Shown: positions 17,442 to 25,395 of the stretch, one piece after another | Layout of the letters: every line of letters starts with the position of its first letter | How positions within the stretch are numbered: position 1 is the first letter of the stretch | Source of the DNA: Castellaniella sp. | Lineage (GTDB): Bacteria > Pseudomonadota > Gammaproteobacteria > Burkholderiales > Burkholderiaceae_B | Assembly: GCF_004321985.1 (NCBI RefSeq) | Contig: NZ_SCQN01000014.1 | Location: 124,001-188,000 of the forward strand | Length of the DNA: 64,000 nucleotides | Direction of reading: 5' to 3' | Program-made: the position numbers and the translations under genes | Notes under the pieces: model-generated | Databases searched by the model: none | What the model was told of the DNA's origin: nothing | What the model saw: the letters and a program-made list of their open reading frames with translations, nothing else

Positions 17442-18935
17442 ATGAATGAAATTCCGCGCATTCCGCTATTGATCGGCGGGAAACTGGTCCAGTCCACAAC
17501 CAAGGAATGGCGTGACATCATCAATCCGGCGACCCAGGAGGTCATCGCCCGGGTGCCGTTCGCGACGCCCGAGGAACTCAACCACGCCGTATCCGATGCC
17601 GCCGAAGCCTTCAAGACCTGGCGCAACGTCAGCCAGGCCAAGCGCCAGCAGGTCATGATCAACCTGGCGCGTCTGCTGCGCGAGAACACGACCCGGATCG
17701 CCGAGGCGCTATCTCATGAACATGGCAAGACGTTGCCTGATGCCGAGGGCGAAGTCGGCCGAGGCATCGAGGCCGTGGAGCACGCGATCTCCGTGAACAC
17801 GCTGCAGCTCGGGGAGTTCGCCGAGAACGCTGCGACGGGCATCGATGTGTACTCCATCATCCAGCCGCTGGGCGTCTGCGCCGGCATTACGGCGTTCAAT
17901 TTCCCCGTGATGCTGCCCTGCTGGATGTTCCCGGTGGCCGTCACGGTCGGCAATACCTTTGTGCTCAAGCCCTCCGAGCAGGACCCCACCGCTTCCCTGA
18001 TGGTCGCGCAACTGGCCCTCGAAGCCGGCTTGCCTCCGGGCGTGCTCAACGTCGTGCATGGTGGACCTGAAACCGCCAACGCGCTTTGCGACCACCCTGA
18101 CATCAAGGCCATTTCCTTCATCGGCTCCACGCGAGTGGGCACGCACATCTACGAACGCGCCTCGGCGGCCGGCAAGCGCTGTCAGGCCATGATGGGCGCG
18201 AAGAACCACAGCGTCATCATGCCCGACGCCGACCGCGAGGCAGCCCTGAACTCTATGCTGGGGGCGGCCTTCGGCGCTGCCGGAGAGCGTTGCATGGCCA
18301 TCTCGGTGCTGGTGCTGGTGGGCGAAGCCCAGAAGTGGCTGCCGGATTTCGTCGAGCGCGCCCGCAAGCTGAGGGTCAACGTGGGGATGGACCGCAAGGC
18401 CGACCTCGGGCCGCTGGTTTCGCCGCGTGCCAAAGAGCGGGTCCTGGGCCTGATCCAGAAAGGCGTGGACGAAGGCGCGGAACTCGTGCTCGACGGCCGC
18501 AACATCAAGGTCGCCGGCTACGAGAAGGGCAACTTCGTCGGCCCCACGATCTTCAGCAAGGTCAAGGGCGACATGACCATCTACAACGAAGAAATCTTCG
18601 GGCCGGTTCTGTCGGTGGTGCTGGTCGATACGCTGGAAGAGGCCGTGGATTTCATCAACGGCAACCCCAATGGCAACGGTACCTCGATCTTCACGCAGGA
18701 TGGCGGCGCGGCGCGCTACTTCCAGAACAACGTCGGCGTGGGTCAGATCGGGATCAACATCCCCATCCCGGTCCCCGTTGCGTGGTTCAGCTTCACCGGT
18801 TCGCGCGCGTCCAAACTCGGCGACCTGGGGCCCAATGGCAAGCAGGCCGTGTATTTCTGGACCCAGACCAAGACCGTGACAGCCCGCTGGACCGCACATC
18901 ACACTGAGGTCAATACCACGATCGCCATGCGTTAG
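17442..18935 (+). CDS. mmsA: Methylmalonate-semialdehyde dehydrogenase (CoA-acylating)
   Basis: MmsA converts methylmalonate semialdehyde to propionyl-CoA in valine (or inositol) breakdown. It has 497 residues, normal for the family. The catalytic Cys284 lies in GAAGERCMA, and the N-terminal EHGKTLPDAEGEVGRG and PVAWFSFTGSRASKLGD motifs are characteristic of MmsA/IolA. The ATG at 17442 follows AGGAGA; the ATG at 17412 adds 10 residues and lacks such a site. The partner mmsB and other valine catabolic genes are not adjacent. A link to the downstream cysB is not evident. Confidence 0.92.
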   Translation: MNEIPRIPLLIGGKLVQSTTKEWRDIINPATQEVIARVPFATPEELNHAVSDAAEAFKTWRNVSQAKRQQVMINLARLLRENTTRIAEALSHEHGKTLPDAEGEVGRGIEAVEHAISVNTLQLGEFAENAATGIDVYSIIQPLGVCAGITAFNFPVMLPCWMFPVAVTVGNTFVLKPSEQDPTASLMVAQLALEAGLPPGVLNVVHGGPETANALCDHPDIKAISFIGSTRVGTHIYERASAAGKRCQAMMGAKNHSVIMPDADREAALNSMLGAAFGAAGERCMAISVLVLVGEAQKWLPDFVERARKLRVNVGMDRKADLGPLVSPRAKERVLGLIQKGVDEGAELVLDGRNIKVAGYEKGNFVGPTIFSKVKGDMTIYNEEIFGPVLSVVLVDTLEEAVDFINGNPNGNGTSIFTQDGGAARYFQNNVGVGQIGINIPIPVPVAWFSFTGSRASKLGDLGPNGKQAVYFWTQTKTVTARWTAHHTEVNTTIAMR

Positions 18936-18941
18936 AGGCGC

Positions 18942-18969
18942 TGGCCGGCACCGTGCCGGGAGCCGGCCA
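18942..18969 (+). terminator. Hairpin after mmsA
   Basis: TGGCCGGC at 18942-18949 pairs with GCCGGCCA at 18962-18969 around a 12-base loop, followed by TTCCGTGTTT. It is a plausible but T-poor terminator. Confidence 0.5.
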
Positions 18970-18990
18970 TTCCGTGTTTAAACAAATCAC

Positions 18991-19028
18991 TATAAGTTAT
19001 AACAAGGACCGTCTATATTCCATATAAT
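18991..19028 (+). promoter_or_regulatory. cysB promoter with candidate autoregulatory site
   Basis: TATAAT at 19023-19028 is a consensus -10 about 30 bases before the cysB start. At 18991-19001 an inverted repeat TATAA-G-TTATA overlaps the -35 position. CysB proteins bind AT-rich sites built from TTATA/TATAA half-sites and repress their own gene, so this is a reasonable operator, but only by inference. Confidence 0.45.
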
Positions 19029-19053
19029 GGCCATTCCTATAGGGTGTGGACCC

Positions 19054-20016
19054 ATGAATCTTCAGCAATTTCGATTTGTACGCGAGACGATACGGCACAG
19101 TTTCAACCTGACGGAAGCCGCCCGATCGCTCTATACCTCGCAGCCGGGTGTCTCCAAAGCCATTATCGAATTCGAGGATGAACTGGGTGTCAAGATCTTC
19201 GAGCGCCACGGCAAGCGCCTGAAGGGATTGACCAAGCCCGGACAGGCCGTATCGGGGGTGATAGACCGGATCATGCGCGAGGTCGACAACCTGAAGAAGG
19301 TCAGCGACGAATTCGCGCAGCGCGACGAGGGGGCGCTGGTGATCGCCTGCACCCACACCCAGGCCCGCTATCTGCTCCCGCGCGTGATTCCCGCCTTCCG
19401 CGCGCGGTTCCCCAAGGTCCACGTATCCCTGGCCGAGGGAAATCCCGAACACCTGGCCCGACTGGTGCTGCACGAGCAGGCTGACCTGGCGATCGCCACC
19501 GAGACGCTGGCGGAGACCTCCGGCCTGGTGGCGCTTCCAGTCTACACGTGGGAACACACGCTGGTGGTGCCACCCGAGCATCCGCTCACCAGCCTGACGT
19601 CCAGCGCCGCGCGCAGCCTGTCGCTGGAGCATCTGGCGCAGTATCCCATCGTGACGTACGATCGTGCGTTTTCGGGGCGGCGCGCCATCGACGCTGCTTT
19701 CGAACGGGCGGGCATCACGCCCGATATCGTGCTGGAGGCCATCGATGCCGATGTGGTCAAGACCTACGCCGACATCGGCCTGGGTATCGGCATCATCGCA
19801 GGGGTGGCTTTCGATCCCCGCCGTGACAAGACCCTGGTCGGGCTGCCCGCCGGCCACCTGTTTGGCAAGCACGTGACCAGCGTCGCCATCAAGCGCGGCG
19901 TGTTCCTGCGGGACTACGTTTATACGCTGCTGGAAATGTTGGCACCTGAACTGTCGCGCGACGTGGTTGCGCGGGCCATCGCACAGCCCGCGCCCGCCAT
20001 GCGGGACGTGGCTTGA
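19054..20016 (+). CDS. cysB: LysR-type regulator CysB
   Basis: CysB activates sulfate assimilation and cysteine synthesis genes in response to N- or O-acetylserine. It has 320 residues. The N-terminal winged helix begins MNLQQFRFVRETIRHSFNLT and the recognition helix is in SLYTSQPGVSKAIIEFE, the CysB/Cbl subfamily signature. The effector domain includes ACTHTQARYLLP and RAFSGRRAID. The ATG at 19054 is preferred because the alternative at 19027 lies on the -10 hexamer. No sulfur genes lie nearby. The gene is convergent with livF. Confidence 0.92.
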   Translation: MNLQQFRFVRETIRHSFNLTEAARSLYTSQPGVSKAIIEFEDELGVKIFERHGKRLKGLTKPGQAVSGVIDRIMREVDNLKKVSDEFAQRDEGALVIACTHTQARYLLPRVIPAFRARFPKVHVSLAEGNPEHLARLVLHEQADLAIATETLAETSGLVALPVYTWEHTLVVPPEHPLTSLTSSAARSLSLEHLAQYPIVTYDRAFSGRRAIDAAFERAGITPDIVLEAIDADVVKTYADIGLGIGIIAGVAFDPRRDKTLVGLPAGHLFGKHVTSVAIKRGVFLRDYVYTLLEMLAPELSRDVVARAIAQPAPAMRDVA

Positions 20017-20037
20017 TTCCTGGCGTGTTCGCCAGCG

Positions 20038-20056
20038 GCCGGGCTCGCCGCCCGGC
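20038..20056. terminator. Hairpin between convergent cysB and livF
   Basis: GCCGGGC and GCCCGGC form a perfect 7-bp stem with a five-base loop in the 43-base gap between the two stops. There is no clear T-run on either strand. Confidence 0.5.
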
Positions 20057-20059
20057 GCG

Positions 20060-20794
20060 TCAAACGCCCAGGTAGGCGCGCTTGAGTTCGGGGTCTTCGA
20101 TCAGGTCGCGGGCGATTCCTTCGCGCACGATATTCCCCGTTTCCATGACGTAGGCTCGATCGGCCGCCGCAAGCGCCAGGTGGATGTCCTGTTCCACCAG
20201 CAGGATGGTCACACCCTGGTTGCGGATCGCCGTCAGGTTTTCCATCAGCTGGTCCACAATGATGGGCGCCAGGCCCAGGCTCATTTCGTCGACCAGCAGC
20301 AGCCGAGGCCGCGCCATCATGGCGCGCGCCATGGCGCACATCTGCTGTTCGCCGCCCGACATGCTGCCGGCGAGCTGCCGGCGCCGTTCCGCCATGCGGG
20401 GGAACTGCTCGTAGACCTTTTCCAGGTCCGCGCGGACTTCGGCTCTGTCGTCGCGCCGGTAGGCGCCCATCAGGAGGTTGTCCTGGACCGACATGCGCGG
20501 AAAGAGCTGCCGGCCCTCGGGTAGTTGCACCACGCCGCGGCGGAAGATGGTGTCTGGAGTGCAGCCGACCAGCGACTCCCCCGCCAGCGTGATGGCGCCC
20601 GACAGGGGCGCCAGCAGACCCGAGAGCGTGCGCAGCAGCGTGGTCTTGCCGGCACCGTTGCTGCCCACCAGGGCGAGGAATTCGGCCTCGTGGACGTCCA
20701 GCGAGATGTCGTGCAGAACCTTCACCAGCCCGTAGCCTGCCGACAGGTCACGGATCTTCAGCAGGGGTTCGCGAGTGTTTTCGGGGGCGTTCAT
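20060..20794 (-). CDS. livF: Branched-chain amino acid type ABC importer, ATPase LivF
   Basis: One of the two ATPases that drive the importer. It has 244 residues with Walker A GSNGAGKTT, ABC signature SGGEQQ, Walker B LLLVDEMSLG and the switch His in VTILLVEQDIH. It is the last gene of the livKHMGF operon and overlaps livG by four bases. The true substrate is unknown, since this family also carries amides, urea and aromatic acids. Confidence 0.93.
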   Translation of the reverse strand: MNAPENTREPLLKIRDLSAGYGLVKVLHDISLDVHEAEFLALVGSNGAGKTTLLRTLSGLLAPLSGAITLAGESLVGCTPDTIFRRGVVQLPEGRQLFPRMSVQDNLLMGAYRRDDRAEVRADLEKVYEQFPRMAERRRQLAGSMSGGEQQMCAMARAMMARPRLLLVDEMSLGLAPIIVDQLMENLTAIRNQGVTILLVEQDIHLALAAADRAYVMETGNIVREGIARDLIEDPELKRAYLGV

Positions 20795-21525
20795 GAGCGC
20801 TTCTTTCCAAGATAGGCTTCGACCACGCGGGTATCGGACAGCACGCTGTCGGGGGCGCCGTCGGCGATCTTCTCGCCGTGGTGCAGCACCATGATGCGGT
20901 CGGACAGGTTGCGGATCGCCTTGATGACGTGTTCGATCACGATGATGCTGATGCCGGTGTCACGCACCTTGCGGATGATGTCGATGACTTCGTCGATCTC
21001 GACCAGGTTCAGCCCGGCCATGACCTCGTCGCATAGCAGAACCCGCGGTTGCATGGCCAGCGCCTTGGCGAGTTCCAGACGCTTGCGGTCCGGCCCGCCC
21101 AGATCTTCAGCGCGCTGGTCCACGTGCTTGCCCAGCCCTACGAACTGCAGGCATTCGCGTGCGCTTTCGCGCGCCAGGGCAAGCTTCGACTGCCCCTGGC
21201 CGCGCCCGAACAGGGCCCCGACGGCGACGTTGTCCAGTACTGACAGGCCCGGAAACGGCTGCATGATCTGGAACGTGCGGCCGATGCCCAGGCGGGCGCG
21301 CCGGAAGGCGGCCATGCGGTCGATGCGCCGCCCATCGAACCAGACTTCGCCTTCTGTGGGCGACAGCGTGCCGCTGAGCAGGCTGATCAGCGTGGTCTTG
21401 CCGGCACCGTTGGGGCCGATGAAGCCCAGGATCTCGCCCTGTGACAGTGAAAAACTGACATCGTGCACCGCGAGCAGACCGGCAAAGCGGCGCGTCAGTT
21501 GGCGGGCTTCCAGAATGGGACTCAT
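20791..21525 (-). CDS. livG: Branched-chain amino acid type ABC importer, ATPase LivG
   Basis: The second ATPase subunit, 244 residues long. Walker A is GPNGAGKTT, and Walker B is RVLLCDEVMAGL. In place of the usual LSGGQ signature the protein reads LGGPDRKRLELAKAL. This PDRKR variant occurs in a recognised LivG subgroup, so it is unlikely to be a defect. The gene overlaps livM and livF by four bases each. LivG and LivF are expected to form a heterodimer under the two permeases. Confidence 0.93.
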   Translation of the reverse strand: MSPILEARQLTRRFAGLLAVHDVSFSLSQGEILGFIGPNGAGKTTLISLLSGTLSPTEGEVWFDGRRIDRMAAFRRARLGIGRTFQIMQPFPGLSVLDNVAVGALFGRGQGQSKLALARESARECLQFVGLGKHVDQRAEDLGGPDRKRLELAKALAMQPRVLLCDEVMAGLNLVEIDEVIDIIRKVRDTGISIIVIEHVIKAIRNLSDRIMVLHHGEKIADGAPDSVLSDTRVVEAYLGKKRS

Positions 21526-22469
21526 ATGCGGTGCATCCGGATGTTTTCGATGAAGTAGTGCCAGCCCGTCCGGCGGAACCGCCGCATGACATCGGCCAGC
21601 CCGCGCGGCATCAGCACCACGGCCACCACGATGACCACGCCGAAGAACAGCCCGGCGATGCTGGTGACCTCGCTGGAGAGCAGCTCGGAGATGGCCGACA
21701 GGATGAAGGAACCCACGATCGGGCCCAGAAGGGTGCCGGGGCCGCCGAACACCGCCATGATGATCATCTTGACGTTGAGCGTGATGTCAAAGGCGCTTTC
21801 GGGATCCAGGAATGTGATCCAGTAGGCGTGGATGCCGCCCGCCAGCGCACTGAAGATGCCCGCCAGCGCGAAGGCTAGGACCTTGTAGCGCGTGGTGTCC
21901 ACACCCATGACCACGGCGCCTTCTTCGTTTTCGCGGATGGCGATCAGTCCAAAGCCGAAGCGGCTGCGCGTGAGCCACCAGATGGTCAGCGTCGCGAGCA
22001 CCAGCAGGATCAGCGACATCTCGTAGAAGAAGGGGTCGTTGTTCAGCGGTGGCAGCACCAGGCCGATGTTCTCGCCCGCGAGCGGTACGTTGGACACGAT
22101 GGCCGCCATGATCTGCGCCAGTGCAAGGGTGGCAATGGCGAAATAGTGGCCCTTCAGCCGCAGCACGGGAATGCCCAGCAGGAAGGCGAAGGCCACCGCC
22201 AGCACCACCCCGAAGGTCATGCCGACCGCAAAAGGAAGCTGCCACTGCACCATGGCGATGCCCACGCCGTAGGCACCCAGGCCGTAGAACACGGAGTTGC
22301 CGAAGGATGGGTATCCGGTGTAGCCGCCGATGATGTTCCAGCCCTGAGCCAGGACGGCGAGCAGCAGAGTGCTGATGCCAAACTGGATCATGGTGTCCGT
22401 GCCGTAGAGCGGCAGCAGGGCCAGCGCCACCAGCACGACCAGGATCAGGGGAAGGCGCAGGCGCTTCAT
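21522..22469 (-). CDS. livM: Branched-chain amino acid type ABC importer, permease LivM
   Basis: An inner membrane permease of 315 residues with about eight to ten membrane segments. The family signatures GWNIIGGYTGYPSFGNSVFYGLGAY near residue 45 and FALAGIFSALAGGIHAY near 205 are present, with the cytoplasmic coupling loop IRENEEGAVVMGVDTTRYKV that contacts the ATPases. Overlaps of four bases on both sides place it firmly in the operon. Confidence 0.93.
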   Translation of the reverse strand: MKRLRLPLILVVLVALALLPLYGTDTMIQFGISTLLLAVLAQGWNIIGGYTGYPSFGNSVFYGLGAYGVGIAMVQWQLPFAVGMTFGVVLAVAFAFLLGIPVLRLKGHYFAIATLALAQIMAAIVSNVPLAGENIGLVLPPLNNDPFFYEMSLILLVLATLTIWWLTRSRFGFGLIAIRENEEGAVVMGVDTTRYKVLAFALAGIFSALAGGIHAYWITFLDPESAFDITLNVKMIIMAVFGGPGTLLGPIVGSFILSAISELLSSEVTSIAGLFFGVVIVVAVVLMPRGLADVMRRFRRTGWHYFIENIRMHRI

Positions 22470-23329
22470 GCCGTTCTCCCCAGGATGCCGGTGGGCCGCA
22501 CGATGAGCACCAGGATCAGCACGCCGAAACTGGCGACGTCAGCGTAGGTGGGGCCGATGTACAGGGCTGTCAGAGACTCGATCAGCCCCAGGATCAGGCC
22601 GCCCACGATCACACCCAGCGGGGTGTCCAGGCCGCCGATGATGGCGATGGCAAAGGATTTGGCGGTCAAGGTCGCACCGATGTAGGGGTTGATCTGAGAC
22701 ACCGTGCCGTACAGTCCGCCAGCAGCGCCGGCCAGAGCCAGTCCCAGCCCGAATGTGACGGCGTACAGGTGGCGCGGCTCCACGCCGTAGAGGCGGGCGG
22801 CCGAAAGGTTCTGCGCCGTAGCGCGGATGGCTCGACCCAGGCGCGTATGCAGCAGGAAATACCACATCACCAGTGTCAGCAGGATGGCCATCACGCAGGC
22901 GGCCAGCCGCACCAGCGGGATGGTGACGCCGAGCACTGTGGTGTTATGCCCCGAATAGCTGGGATTGATGGTGCGGAAGTCGGCCGAGAAGACGAGCTGC
23001 GCCATATAGGTGAGCACGACCTCCAGGCCGAAGGTGATCAGCAGCGTATTGAACATGGGTGCGCGCACGATCAGGTTCAGGATGCCGCGCTGGACGGCAT
23101 AGCCCAGCACGAACATCACGACGGCCGTGAGCGGCAGCCCGAGAAAAGGGTCCAGGCCCCACCAGTGGAAGGTGTACCACGAGATGTAGGCGCCCAGCAT
23201 GATGAAGGCGCCGTGGGCCAGGTTGACGATATTGAGCACCCCCCAGACCAGAGCCAGGCCGAGCGCCACGATGGCGTACAGCCCGCCCTGCAGGATGCCG
23301 TTGACGAGTACTTGCAGCAGAAGGTCCAA
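22466..23329 (-). CDS. livH: Branched-chain amino acid type ABC importer, permease LivH
   Basis: The other permease, 287 residues and about eight membrane segments. It begins with the typical VNGILQGGLYAIVALGLAL and carries the coupling loop GRAIRATAQNLSAARLYGVEPRHLYAVTFGLGLALAGAAG. The gene starts 30 bases after livK and overlaps livM by four bases. With LivM it forms the translocation channel. Confidence 0.93.
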   Translation of the reverse strand: MDLLLQVLVNGILQGGLYAIVALGLALVWGVLNIVNLAHGAFIMLGAYISWYTFHWWGLDPFLGLPLTAVVMFVLGYAVQRGILNLIVRAPMFNTLLITFGLEVVLTYMAQLVFSADFRTINPSYSGHNTTVLGVTIPLVRLAACVMAILLTLVMWYFLLHTRLGRAIRATAQNLSAARLYGVEPRHLYAVTFGLGLALAGAAGGLYGTVSQINPYIGATLTAKSFAIAIIGGLDTPLGVIVGGLILGLIESLTALYIGPTYADVASFGVLILVLIVRPTGILGRTA

Positions 23330-23359
23330 GGGGGGTTCTCCAGGGCTCGTTGCGAGCGA

Positions 23360-24574
23360 TCAGCGTTTCGACCAGTCCGGCATCGGGTACTTGGGTTCCT
23401 GCAGGAACTTGCTGCCGTCAAAGACGGCGGCCGGCTTGTCGTTCTGCACCTGAATCACCGTCTGGTCCAGATGGATCTGGCCGTTGTCGGCGAACTTGAT
23501 GTGGCCATATAGGCTGTTGAAGTCGCTGGCTGCCAGCGCGTTGCGCACGGCCTTGGGTTCCAGCGTGCCAGCCTTTTCAATGGCCTTCACGATGGCTTCC
23601 ACATCAGCCACACCTGAAGCGGCGTGATAGTCGGGCTCGTAGCGATACTGCGCGCCCCACGCCTTGGCGAATTGGGCGGCGTCACCGAACCAGTCGTCCT
23701 TCAGCGCCGCGTTGGGTAGCCAGGCGGTCATGCCGAAGGCATATTCCGCGTCCTTGCCCAGGGCCTTGCGGAAGTCTTCGCTGGGCACGCCAACCGTGAA
23801 CGAGTAGAGCTTCGGCGAGACATTCAGGCTTTTGGCCTGGCGGATGAAGTTCAGGATCTCGGTTTCGTGGCCGGCCACCAGCACGGCGTCCGCCTGCTTG
23901 GACTTGATTTGCGACAGCAGCGTGTTGAAGTCGCTGGTGTTGGAACTGTAGCGTTCGTCGAGCACGGTATTCAGGTTCGCGCCCTTCAGCATGGGGCGAG
24001 TGCCCTTGGCGACCGACACGTCAAACGAGTCGTCGGCATAGAGCAGGGCGACTTTTGCGGGCTCGGGCTTGAGCTGCTTGAACATCTTGATCGTGCTGCC
24101 GAAGTAGTCGCTGGCCGGTGCCAGGGTTCCGAAGACGTACTTGAAGCCGCGCGAGAAGATCTGATCCGAGGCGCCGCCGCCCTGGACCATCGGGGTCTGG
24201 TATTTTTCGGAGACGGCCGAATCGGCCAGTGCGAAGTTGCTGGCGAACGGTCCGAGCAGGAAGTTCACCTTGTCCTGGGATACGAGCTGCGTATATTGGC
24301 GCACGCTCAGATTCACGTCGGACTGGTTGTCGTAAATCTTGAGCGCCAGCGTGTACTTCTTTCCGCCGACCGTCACGCCGCCCTTGCGGTTGATCTGATT
24401 GATCGCGAGTTCGTAGGCGTCGCGGTAGTAACGCCCCGTGTTGGCGATTGGGCCGGTCAGCTGGACGGATGCTCCCAGTACGATCTGGTTGTCGGCAGCC
24501 TGCGCGGTGCCGCCCAGGCTGAGCGCCAGGGCCAGGGCAGCGAGCGGTAGCCCGTGCCGGAGTGCGGTATGCAT
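23360..24574 (-). CDS. livK: Periplasmic substrate-binding protein of the Liv-type importer
   Basis: This is the binding protein that gives the importer its specificity. It has 404 residues with a signal peptide at about 1-29 (ending TAQAAD) and the LivJ/LivK fold ([29 protein letters not shown], then FLLGPFASN). The ligand cannot be named from sequence alone. The ATG at 24574 has an AGGAGA ribosome site six bases upstream. The longer open frame up to 24739 lacks signal-peptide character. It is first in livKHMGF and diverges from the DUF2325 gene. Confidence 0.9.
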   Translation of the reverse strand: MHTALRHGLPLAALALALSLGGTAQAADNQIVLGASVQLTGPIANTGRYYRDAYELAINQINRKGGVTVGGKKYTLALKIYDNQSDVNLSVRQYTQLVSQDKVNFLLGPFASNFALADSAVSEKYQTPMVQGGGASDQIFSRGFKYVFGTLAPASDYFGSTIKMFKQLKPEPAKVALLYADDSFDVSVAKGTRPMLKGANLNTVLDERYSSNTSDFNTLLSQIKSKQADAVLVAGHETEILNFIRQAKSLNVSPKLYSFTVGVPSEDFRKALGKDAEYAFGMTAWLPNAALKDDWFGDAAQFAKAWGAQYRYEPDYHAASGVADVEAIVKAIEKAGTLEPKAVRNALAASDFNSLYGHIKFADNGQIHLDQTVIQVQNDKPAAVFDGSKFLQEPKYPMPDWSKR

Positions 24575-24718
24575 GGAGGTGTCTCCTATGGGTGATTTTG
24601 GGACGCTCCAATACGATGTCCCGGGTATGGCGCCCGTCAAAAAATGGGCACAACAGGGCAACGCGACCCTTCCGGAGCGTCTCTTGGCGCGTATTGTGCT
24701 CTTTGTGACATGACAGAT

Positions 24719-24748
24719 CACTGAATGAAGGGTGACCATTCACTGAAT
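24719..24748. repeat. Two CACTGAAT direct repeats upstream of livK
   Basis: CACTGAAT occurs at 24719-24726 and again at 24741-24748, 22 bases apart, which is close to two turns of the helix. A looser copy (CGAATCAG) follows near 24767. The spacing suits a protein dimer or tandem binding, but this is only inferred. Confidence 0.45.
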
Positions 24749-24888
24749 CAGGCGTTGATCTTCAACGAATCAGCGGTGTTCATGGGCCTGCCTGACGCCT
24801 TCCTGAAGCGCACGTACCCAACTTGCCCTGGCGCCGGACATGAGTCTGATACATCTCAGAGCTACGTCGCTCGAGTTGCTAGTTAAAA

Positions 24889-24917
24889 TGAGAACTATTA
24901 TTATTAACTGGCATAAT
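24889..24917 (+). promoter_or_regulatory. Fur-box-like operator and -10 of the DUF2325 gene
   Basis: TGAGAACTATTATTA at 24889-24903 matches the 7-1-7 Fur consensus TGATAATNATTATCA at 11 of 14 fixed positions. A -10-like CATAAT lies at 24912-24917. The box would cover the -35, as expected for iron-dependent repression. Confidence 0.6.
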
Positions 24918-24978
24918 CTTGGAAGGCCTGATGTAGGACACCGGGCCACCAATCGTCGAATTTTCAGGAGGGCGCATC

Positions 24979-25311
24979 ATGGCGCAAGGACCTGTCAGTG
25001 CATTGGTCGTCGGTGCAGACCGACTGGGCAACATTCCCGAATTGCTGCGCGGACGCAATATTGCCATCTGCCACCACATCAGCGGGCGCGAGCCGGGGCA
25101 CCAGAAGAGGGTGCTGGCATTGCCGTCGGGAACAGAGCTGGTGATTCTTCTGACCGATTTTCTCGGTCACAACGTGATGAAGGCGTTCAGGGCCGCCGCG
25201 CAGCGTGCCGGCATACGCGTGTTGGCTTGCCGCCGTTCGGTGTGCAGCGTGCAGCGGGCACTGGATCAGTGTGGTTATTGCGAGATCTGTCCGTTGCGCG
25301 GCGCCTCATGA
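24979..25311 (+). CDS. DUF2325 family protein, probably iron-regulated
   Basis: A 110-residue soluble protein of unknown function. It opens with ALVVGADRLGNIPELL and continues with HISGREPGHQ, LVILLTDFLGHNVM and AQRAGIRVLACRRS, all typical of DUF2325. The C-terminus carries a CGYCEICP cluster (three Cys with CxxCxxC spacing) that could bind metal or an iron-sulfur centre. An AGGAGG ribosome site lies 6-8 bases before the ATG. The Fur-like box directly upstream suggests expression when iron is scarce. Relatives in Burkholderiales are often found near iron genes, but none is adjacent here. Confidence 0.8.
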   Translation: MAQGPVSALVVGADRLGNIPELLRGRNIAICHHISGREPGHQKRVLALPSGTELVILLTDFLGHNVMKAFRAAAQRAGIRVLACRRSVCSVQRALDQCGYCEICPLRGAS

Positions 25312-25395
25312 AGAGCGGCCTCGTATCTGGTGCGCTGTCCAGTTGATGGATGGCGCGCCAGATACGAGGCCGTCGGCTGTTTCCCCGGAGGCGGC

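Larger units (their letters stand above)
24575..24978. other. 404-base intergenic region between livK and the DUF2325 gene
   Basis: No protein-coding gene is supported here. The left part should hold the livK promoter, though I see no consensus match. It contains two CACTGAAT direct repeats (24719-24748). The right part holds the Fur-like box and the promoter of the DUF2325 gene. Confidence 0.7.

Noticed and set aside
20791-21525. Missing LSGGQ in LivG as a possible dead ATPase
   Set aside because: The LGGPDRKRLE variant is found in a known LivG subgroup, and Walker A and B are intact.
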